A model generated the notes under the pieces. That model saw only the letters and a program-made list of their open reading frames with translations, was not told the DNA's origin and did not search any database. A stretch of 64,000 nucleotides of DNA from Cheiracanthium punctorium (lineage: Eukaryota; Arthropoda; Arachnida; Araneae; Cheiracanthiidae): assembly GCA_038373885.1 (NCBI GenBank), contig JAWZYV010012250.1:108558-172557 (forward strand). The letters are read 5' to 3'. Below are positions 57,051-64,000 of this stretch, piece by piece. The position numbers were made by a program, and so were the translations under genes. Numbering within the stretch: the first letter of the stretch is position 1; each line of letters opens with the position of its first letter.

Positions 57051-58290
57051 TTGCTCTGAGAAAACTCAAAATCCACGTTACTGAAAAGTTTACGTTGCGA
57101 GATGATTTCTGTTACAGCCTTGGAATGGAATGGACAAGCAAACGAAAAAAAAAAAAACAAACCACCAACTTCCGCTCTTCGATTGACCATGAATAGGGAC
57201 CGATATAATAGGAAAGGTCCATTTCGTCTTCCTGTGTAATACTGTGGTTCCTACAAGGGGTGGAAAGCTCTTAGGAATGCACTCGTCCCCCCTCACCCCC
57301 CCCCTACATGTTATGTGAACGCGGACACGGGACGGGGTAGTTGGAAAAGAAAGTCCGCGGGATTTTAGCTTTTAAATTATTTACTTTAAATTAGATCGCG
57401 TGGAAAAAAATAAAACAAATTAGTGTTATTCTACTGCAAAATAGTTTATACTTCAATATCTGCAATGAATTAATCAATTAATTTTTAGAAAGATAAAGTA
57501 CTATAATCAGCAAAAAATGGTTACTTTTATTCATTTTTAAGGAGATAAGAGCATTAAATTTTTTTAAATTTGTAACAGCATTTTACAATGCTGTAGCAAA
57601 ACATGATTTTGGCGTAATTTTTACTATTATTTTATTTGAACAGAAACATGACAAACAAGTTGTTCAAATAAATGCTATTAAATTAATTATTCATAGTGAT
57701 AATTTTAAAATGAAACTATTATTATTTTTTTCAATTTATAATTATTCAGTATAGTGAATTAAAACTTTTATTTATTTATTTAATTTTATTATTATTATTT
57801 TTTTAACAACAGCAGCTAATGTATTATAAAAAAAATTCCTTAACTATAAATTATACTGATATTTTTTATTTTTATGGAAATACGAATGAAAAGGTATTTT
57901 TTCTACTATTTTAATCCAATTTAATTTCAGAAAGTTTTGTTGTTTTGTGTTTTTTGTAAGGCAAAAACACAGGAGTTAAGCCTTAGGGCGTCGGTGCCCT
58001 GAGCGGAAGAAGGCTTCTAGCGTTTGTTCCAATATATAAAACAATTAATAAGCAATTGGGGTTGAACAGTAATTATAATAATTATTTGTTCCCTAATTTT
58101 ATAAAAATCAACCATATTTCCTTCATTTTATAAATATTAGATAATGTTTTGAATTTATATAAAATTTATAAGATATCCCCAATTTTTGTTCCAGAATTGG
58201 GGATACAACGGTGATTTGTCCTCAATTCTATGTTCAAAAATCTGGTTAATTTATATAACTCATATTCACATTACATCTGGAGAAAATCAC
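57051..58290. other. AT-rich sequence without a gene
   Basis: C-run near 57285-57303. About 58180-58250 is a reversed relative of the AAGGTGACCA MITE at 14817-15006. Confidence 0.4.
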
Positions 58291-58560
58291 CCAACATCCA
58301 AACTGTAAATTGACAGATGCTCGGTAGACCTGAACCCTGGACCTTCACACTTGAACCAGCGGCGGATCCAGAAAAAAAAATTCTGGAGGGTGCGCAAGAC
58401 AATTTTTGTTACATTCTCTTATTGAATGACTTGAATTTACAAAACAAGTCAATGCTCTATAGTGTAAACTTCATTCGTCTGGGGGGGGGGGGCTCTGGAT
58501 CCGCCAATGACTTCAACCATATTCGGTGTCTTATCCACTCGGCCATGGTGGGCTCCTTTT
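58291..58560 (-). repeat. tRNA-derived SINE (tRNA-Ser/Leu-like), split by a hAT MITE
   Basis: On the minus strand GGAGCCCACCATGGCCGAGT carries a perfect A box TGGCCGAGTGG (58535-58545). A B-box-like GGGTTCAGGTC lies at 58328-58338 beyond the inserted MITE. A second tail copy (TACATCTGGAGAAAATCACC, then ATTGACAGATGCGCGGTAGA) is at 58810-58885. Confidence 0.6.
58357..58509. mobile_element. hAT-like MITE, 153 bp
   Basis: CAGCGGCGGATCCAG at left and CTCTGGATCCGCCAATG at right. Flanks ACTTGAAC and ACTTCAAC (58349-58356, 58510-58517) differ by one base. Contains a G11-12 run. Confidence 0.75.
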
Positions 58561-59099
58561 GTGAACTTTTAAAATGCAGCGTTTAATGTTATGCATTGTA
58601 TGTATTTTATTTTTAATTAATTAATTAATTTTATTATTATTTTTAAATTAGAAGTACTTAACAACTATCACTTTATATAAAATGAAAATTATAGTCATAT
58701 AATTATTTCAGAGTTGTGAATAACTAGACAGAAACTGCCCCAATTGAGGGGTGGGGGTGGGCGCTTAGAAACCCCTTCAATACTAAGTCATAAAAAACTG
58801 GTTAACTTATCTAACGCATATTAACAATACATCTGGAGAAAATCACCAACATCTAAACTGTAGATTGACAGATGCGCGGTAGACCAGAACGCTGGACAGG
58901 ACCTCAGGTAAATTAACCAGATAGAATGATTGCCCCCTTTCCCTCCTTTTTTTCGCATGTGAAGGAGGCACTTGAATCCAACGGACTCAAAACATTGTAA
59001 ATAGTAACTATTGAAATCATAAATTAAAAAGAATTATTATAACAATATATATGTGCTGCTTGTGCTGGCTTTATACCGTTGAGTTTAGAAATTACACTT
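58561..59099. other. Sequence without a gene
   Basis: AT-rich. Includes the second SINE tail at 58810-58885. Confidence 0.4.
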
Positions 59100-59340
59100 C
59101 TGGGCCGATATCGGTTATGCGGTACATCGCCGAAATCGCATGTTAACCCTAAAAGACTTGCCGCAATCGGACCGATGCATGCCCGAAATCACCTTTCTTT
59201 TGCCTACGCCAACGCATTTTGCCGACACAGAACCGACACCGCTCCAGTTACCATCATGCCAATGCCGACATCGAAACGGCACTGCCGATGTCGGCCCATC
59301 CCTTACCCGATACGGCTGTGTTTGCTGGGATATCTGAAAG
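59100..59340. repeat. GC-rich repeat rich in GTCGGC motifs, copy 2 (reverse)
   Basis: Ends ATACGGCTGTGTTTGCTGGG, the complement of the start of 55258-55530. The interior is degenerate GCCGACAYCG words. The 60-120-codon frames are unlikely to be genes. Confidence 0.6.
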
Positions 59341-59600
59341 CTACTCATAATTTTAAGAACTTTTCTAATTGGAAGTATGCTTACATCACGTACGGTTTAA
59401 AAAATAATCGCCTTAACATCTATTTTGAATCACCCGGTATAGTGTAATGATATACACTGTCTACCAATAAGTATTTGGACACCTGTGATAGAAAAGAAAA
59501 ACTAACTTTATTCAAAATCAATAGTTGGTAGAGCCTCCACGGGAGGCAATTACAGCGTGAACCATCCGGGGCATACTTTCCACAAGTCTTTGTATTACAT

Positions 59601-60370
59601 CTAGTGGTATTGCCTTCCACTCGGCTTGGAGTAGACATAGAAGTTCTTGGAGTAGGTAGTGCAGCCCTTAATTCGGCGATCCAACTCGTCCAAGAGGTTC
59701 TCGATAGGGTTCAAGTCTGGGCTCTGGGCAGGCCAGTCCATTCGATGAACTCCATTGACCCCATACCAAGCCTTGGTTAACCTCGAAACATGACAACTGG
59801 CATTGTCGTCCTGAAAGTAGCAGGGGTCCAACCCGTAAAACTGCCCCAACGTAGGAAGCACAATGTCAAAGAAAATAGTGCAGTAGGCATCGGCGTTGAG
59901 CTTACCATGAATGGGGACCAAGGGTCCCAGTCCATACCAGGAGAAACAACCCCAGACCATAATTCCAGCATGGCGGTTGGACTTTGCAATCAAAGGCTTA
60001 TGGGCAGCAACACGACCATGAAAACCAAGCAGATGTGCTTCCTTACGGATGGTATTCATTGAAACAATACTCCCGGATGCTTGTTGAAACTCCTCGCGGA
60101 TGAGGGCCATCGGTTGGGTGCGGTTCTTCCGAATTTCTCTGGACAGCACTCGCGTCGGTCTCTCCCAGTTTCGTTGGTCTGCCGACTCGGGGCACATTCC
60201 GACAATCACCGCTCACTTTCCACTTCTTAATCACTTAGGCCACTGTCAATTTTGGGTACTTCAGATCGCTAGATATGTCCCTTAAGGATCGGCCACATTT
60301 GTGATACCCGAAAATTATACCTTTCTCGAAATCAGAGAGCTCCGAACTGCGCGGTATCTTGCATGCGACT
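59601..60370 (-). pseudogene. Tc1 transposase, frameshifted and missing part of the catalytic domain
   Basis: The N-terminal helix-turn-helix region is spread over two frames with a stop (ISSDLKYPKLTVA, then a stop before [10 protein letters not shown]). The longest frame (59601-60209) runs [54 protein letters not shown], then FQDDNASCH and [14 protein letters not shown]. These last are the second and third catalytic regions (D of QDDNA, E of NPIEN). Tc1 proteins have about 80-100 residues with the first catalytic aspartate between KPLI...NR and the VMVWG block; here they are gone. It cannot be an active transposase. Confidence 0.88.
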
Positions 60371-60411
60371 AATGCCGATGCTGTTTCCTACACGATATAT
60401 ACCGGCGGAGG

Positions 60412-60576
60412 CAGGGACGTAGCCTGAAATTTTTCATGAGGGGGGGTTACGACTACTACAACTCTATATATACACGTGTGTGTGATAATGTAGTGAAGAA
60501 TATACATTTTGTAAGGCAAAAATTTCTCATGGGGGGGTTTTATGACCCCCTAACCCCCCCCTTGGCTACGCCCCTG
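60412..60576. mobile_element. hAT-like MITE (GGCGTAGCC family), 165 bp, nested in the Tc1 element
   Basis: CAGGGACGTAGCCTG and TTGGCTACGCCCCTG. 8-bp duplication GGCGGAGG (60404-60411, 60577-60584). Interior shared with 62739-62910 and 63211-63379: TTTTTCATG, G-run, TTACGACTACTACAACTC, GAAGAATATACATTTTGTA, ATGACCCCCCTAACCCC. Confidence 0.95.
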
Positions 60577-60681
60577 GGCGGAGGCCGTGACGTACCTCAG
60601 GACCGCAGATATCGTCATTTGCATAGGTGTCCAAATACTTATTGGTAGAAAGTGTATATATATTTATATATAGTAATGATA

Positions 60682-61128
60682 TATACTGGGTGAATCTAAA
60701 CTCTTGGGGAAAATTTTAAGGGGTGATAGGGCACACAATAAGGAATCATAATCACATAGCAATCTGGAGTCAAAAACGCAGTTTTAACTTACCCGGTAAT
60801 AATCACTTTGAGAAAAGTATTAAAGCGTCCGTCTAATTTCTTAACCAATTCATAAACAATAGGCTCGTCTTCAAATATTTCATCCATGAAATATAATAGA
60901 ATTTTTACCTATGAATTTTAGTCTTCTGTTTTCGGAGAAAAATACATTAGCTTCTGGCGAAACAATGGTCAGAAACCGATCTGTTGTTTCAACACTTTTT
61001 TCCGTGATTATTCACAGCTACAAGAAGACGACGTTTCCGACCCCACATTACTATGTGATTCTCATTCCTTGTTATGTGCCCTATCACCCCTTAAAGTTTT
61101 GCCCAAGAGTTTAGATTCACCCTGTATA
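60682..61128. mobile_element. MITE, GGGGTGATAG family, copy 3 (447 bp)
   Basis: 78-bp inverted arms: 60682-60759 and 61051-61128, starting TATACTGGGTGAATCTAAAC and containing TTAAGGGGTGATAGGGCACA. Related to 5204-5787 and 14112-14519. Confidence 0.85.
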
Positions 61129-61639
61129 CGGTTTAAGAATACGGGTATGTAACACCTCAAAGAAACAAACACGGGCTGCAAACGGTTTAAGAACAAAATA
61201 AAAGACTAACAAGTGGACACTCTGTGGATTCTAACTCAACCTCAAGACGGAGCAAGCAACGGTTTAACATGGGGAGGGAACACCATAAAGAAACGGACCC
61301 TTACTGCAATCAATCCCAAACAATAGATAGAACCTTCAGTTTAAAAACACGCATGCAGATTAATAATAAGAAACCTACCAGCAGACGAAATCAACGCTTA
61401 AGAACATTGTGATAGAAAAACACACACACAAAAAAAATGTACACTACTTGCATTCGAACCCAACAAAACAGAGGAAAACATCAGTTAAAGAACACAGTTA
61501 AAGTACAATACTAGACTATGGACATTCTCCCCCATTCGAACCCAACCTCCAAACGGAACAACGGTATAAGAAAACAGTTAAAGAATAATACTACAACATG
61601 GACACTTCCTAGATTCTAAGTAATTATCATGAATTACCG
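61129..61639. other. Sequence with degenerate short-period motifs, no gene
   Basis: CGGTTTAAGAA, CAGTTAAAGAA and CATTCGAACCCAAC words recur irregularly (61131, 61180, 61257, 61485, 61535, 61570), suggesting an old tandem repeat. Confidence 0.4.
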
Positions 61640-61960
61640 ATGATTCTTACTGGAGATTTTAATGTTAATTTTCGCTCTCAAGAATCTCAGCCGTTAGTTG
61701 ATTTTTTAAAAGAAAAATTTGATCTAACTATGAATACCTCTCGACTTCAATCAACAACGCGTTTCGGTACAACGATAGATGCTGCATTTTCAAGAAAATT
61801 AGCAAATTTAGCAAATTGGGGAGTAAAATTTATGTTTCACATTATAGTTACCACAAACCGATAATTTCATACATAAAAAATTATGATGACATTCAAGTAC
61901 CTATTTCCAATGAATGGATGAATATGAATATAAGATTTATGTAATCTTTGTAAAGTACAT
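61630..61960 (+). pseudogene. EEP-type endonuclease fragment, Helitron-associated type
   Basis: PMILTGDFNVNFRSQESQPL (from 61637) is the GDFN metal-binding motif of the endonuclease/exonuclease/phosphatase fold. It is followed by FLKEKFDLTMNTSRLQSTTR and FGTTIDAAFSR. After a frameshift near 61838 the neighbouring frame continues with SYHKPIISYI, which supplies the terminal catalytic histidine. From memory of such proteins, this C-terminal domain resembles the one attached to some arthropod Helitron Rep-helicases. The upstream Rep and helicase parts are absent. Low identity to LINE endonucleases is expected but was not tested. Confidence 0.6.
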
Positions 61961-61964
61961 GGAT

Positions 61965-62590
61965 AATAAATATAATTAAATTATAATATGATATTTATTT
62001 TAAGTTTAATCATTTCAGTGATAAATGCTGTAAACGTCTAGACGTAGACGTTTACGCCCGTCTAGAGGTTTACGTCTAGACGGGCGTCAAAGACGTCTAG
62101 ACGGGCCGTTGTAACCCCGAGGTATTTTCCCATTTACAGACAATAGGATTTCTTTGTTTTCCCTTTCATGCAGAAGAGGGGGGGGCGTAGGGGGCTTTAG
62201 ACCCCCTCTTTTAAATAAAAGAACCATTGCTACAGGCAACATTTCAGCATATAGTTTTATTTAGGTAAAATGAGCATTTTTTAAAAATTAGCCCCCACCC
62301 GAAAAGTTTTACACTGCTTAAGAGGAACATTTTGCTGTACAGTACTAAGTCAGATAAGCTTTGTTTTCAAATATTAGCCTTTCTCAAAAAACATTTCTGT
62401 ATCTGCCATTGCTTTCATGATTTTTGTAATAATTATGGTATTTTCCTTATTAATAATTATATTTAATCTAATATATATGTCTCTGTTTCTTCCGTAACTG
62501 CGCAGCAGTCTTTTATTCAATAAATTACATTCATAATATCCCTTAACATTCTCAGTACCTCGTATGTCCATCTGCCAGTCTTATTTTAAA
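61965..62590. other. Sequence without a gene; GTCTAGACG repeat
   Basis: 62033-62105 is built of CGTCTAGACG-type palindromes (TAGACGTTTACGCCCGTCTA and relatives). G-run near 62180. No frame. Confidence 0.55.
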
Positions 62591-62716
62591 CTAGCTGTTA
62601 CCCGCGACTTCGCCCACATAGGCTTTAGAATTAGGTCCCGAGAGAAATGAAGCATGTGTGAATAACAAATATGTTTGCGACAAAAGAAATTGCATTTAAA
62701 TATTATTTGATTTTTA
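62591..62716 (-). mobile_element. Helitron 3' end
   Basis: On the minus strand GGGCGAAGTCGCGGGTAACA, then GCTAG with host T after it: the GCGGGTAACAGCTAG type known from many insect Helitrons. The 5' end was not found. A TCTCTGCCTAC start near 63429 is a candidate if the hAT insertion lies inside. Confidence 0.55.
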
Positions 62717-62738
62717 CTTATTTTAAATGAAGTATAAT

Positions 62739-63379
62739 CAGTGGCGTAGCCAGACATTTTTCATGGGGGGGGGGGGTTACGACTACTACAACTCACATAT
62801 ATGCATGCATGTGTGTAATAAGGTAGTGAAGAATATACATTTTGTATGGCAAAAAATTCCTCATGGGGGGGCGTTATGACCCCCCTACCCCCCCTGGTGG
62901 GAGCTATGACAGGAACTGGGTGGCATTTATTATCACTGGGTGGCACTAGGGCCACCTACTTTGTATGTTAAAATATGCTCTGATAAGTACTGTGCGTGTG
63001 CAAGGCTAAATCATAACAGGACTTACCTATATCAGCTTGTAAAGTGGGCGCTGAAAGACGGCTGAAGGTGAAAACGAATTTCAACGTGTTACCATTTTCT
63101 AATCCAAATTTCATTTTCGACTCCAGATTTTCTTCAGTCATACTCCAAACAGCTGTTGTTTCCGTATCAGGAACATTCTGCACTGTGGCTGAAAAAACAT
63201 GCGTCCCACGCAGGGGCGTACGCAGAAATTTTTCATGGGGGGGGCGGTTACGACTACTGCAACTCACATATATGCATACATATGTGTGATAAGGGAGTGA
63301 AGAATATACATTTTGTATGGCAAAAAATTCCTCATGGGGGGGTTATGACCCCCCTAACCCCCCCTTGGCTATGCCCCTG
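62739..63379. mobile_element. hAT-like composite, 641 bp, two MITE copies within one target duplication
   Basis: Starts CAGTGGCGTAGCCAG and ends TTGGCTATGCCCCTG. 8-bp duplication AGTATAAT (62731-62738, 63380-63387). Contains a left copy (to about 62900, right end decayed) and a right copy from 63211 (CAGGGGCGTACGCAG). About 300 bp of other sequence lies between. The target is the middle of a palindrome (20-bp arms 62717-62736 and 63397-63416). Confidence 0.88.
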
Positions 63380-63499
63380 AGTATAATGCATGGTAGTATA
63401 CTTCATTTAAAATAAGAAAGTAGGCAGAGATACTAAATTTAGATTTTTTTCAGGCATTTGACGAATAGAGACAGTTACTACAGTATTTGCGAACTGTTT

Positions 63500-63830
63500 T
63501 GAGTGTTCCTGTAAAAGAAATATTTAGGCTATATGCATGAATTTCAGCCTACGTTAATCAGGAATAGTACAGCTTTCTATTAGCGAAAAAGTTTTAGAAT
63601 CGGTTCAGTAGTTACAGGCATACCCAGAGAGCGTAATGTATTAGAATTATTTTGAGTGTACCTGTAAAAGAACTATTTGCGCTACATGCATGAATTTATC
63701 CTATAATACTCTAGTGTAGATTACTACCGGTGAAAAAAGTTTTGGAATCGGTTCAGTACTTACAGAGGTACACATAGAGCGTAATGTAATTCTTATGAGT
63801 ATCCTTGTAAAAGAACTATTTGTGAGATAT
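63500..63830 (+). repeat. Tandem repeat, about 2.5 copies of 130-150 bp
   Basis: TTGAGTGTWCCTGTAAAAGA and GAATCGGTTCAGTASTTACAG repeat at 63500, 63652 and 63796. Same family as the 44.8-46.8 kb and 48.98 kb repeats. Confidence 0.7.
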
Positions 63831-63864
63831 GCATAAAAGGTAGCCTATAACACTCAGGGTCCCA

Positions 63865-64000
63865 CCAGTGTCTAAGAGGTTCTGCTCTTGAAACTGGAAG
63901 GCAGGAGGTGCCAGGTTCAAACCCCGGTCGCGCCTGTCGACCTAGCCGCTAGCAGTTTTCCGTGGTTTTCTCCAAAATCTCGCGAAAATGCTGGCTAGGA
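63865..64000 (+). repeat. tRNA-derived SINE, head end, runs off the window
   Basis: A-box-like TGTCTAAGAGG near 63869 and perfect B box GGTTCAAACCC at 63914-63924, then CGCGCCTGTCGACCTAGCCG and TTTTCCGTGGTTTTCTCC. Confidence 0.65.

Larger units (their letters stand above)
59455..60654 (-). mobile_element. Tc1-like element, about 1.2 kb
   Basis: Inverted ends of 30 bp (CACTGTCTACCAATAAGTAT at left; right end differs by one base), flanked by TA (59453-59454, 60655-60656). Carries a broken transposase and a nested 165-bp hAT MITE. Confidence 0.92.

Noticed and set aside
59079..59447. 122-codon plus-strand frame as a gene
   Set aside because: It coincides with the GTCGGC-rich repeat, and the opposite strand is equally open.

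Overview
This window is eukaryotic nuclear DNA, almost certainly from an arthropod and perhaps an arachnid; the lineage call is inference. The evidence is a spliced gene with GT-AG introns, an intact BEL/Pao retrotransposon, and dense Helitron, hAT, piggyBac-like, mariner/Tc1, pogo-like and tRNA-derived SINE sequence. There are no operons or bacterial signals.

Left part (1-25.3 kb), host gene. Seven coding exons on the minus strand spell the N-terminal two thirds of an SLC22-type (organic ion transporter, major facilitator superfamily) protein. From 5' to 3' they are 24962-25270, 23668-23771, 14568-14722, 11516-11684, 8706-8844, 6613-6707 and 2671-2885. Every junction is GT-AG, and the phases add up to one uninterrupted frame of 392 complete codons plus one base. 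The exons for the last three or so membrane helices are not visible and should lie beyond position 1. Introns hold most of the length: intron 2 (about 8.9 kb) contains a complete BEL/Pao element at 15491-21752 with a single 1733-residue Gag-Pol frame, and other introns hold mariner deletion derivatives, MITEs, a SINE and a Copia fragment.

Middle (25.3-32.3 kb) has no recognisable gene. It holds a pogo-like deletion derivative, two piggyBac-like MITEs flanked by TTAA (one with arms of about 90-100 bp) and duplicated low-copy sequence.

Helitron district (32.3-55.1 kb). Non-autonomous Helitrons lie here in both orientations. A head-to-tail chain of six units (38580 down to 32322, minus strand) faces a complete 2066-bp copy in the opposite orientation (39175-41240). 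The empty insertion site of that copy survives in a neighbouring duplicate, proving insertion between A and T with no target duplication. Others lie at 47651-48955 and 52720-55100. Internal repeats in one Helitron unit carry recurrent CTCF-like motifs. A tRNA-His-like gene (41538-41609), several hAT-like elements with 8-bp target duplications, a 45-bp-arm hairpin and an RFX-type X-box palindrome also lie here.

Right part (55.1-64 kb) is AT-rich, then repeat-dense: two SINEs, a Tc1 relic lacking part of its catalytic core and interrupted by a hAT MITE, a fossil of an endonuclease/exonuclease/phosphatase domain of the kind found in some arthropod Helitrons, and a hAT-like composite inserted in the centre of a palindrome. 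No autonomous Helitron, hAT or piggyBac transposase is visible, so nearly all of these elements would have been mobilised from elsewhere.
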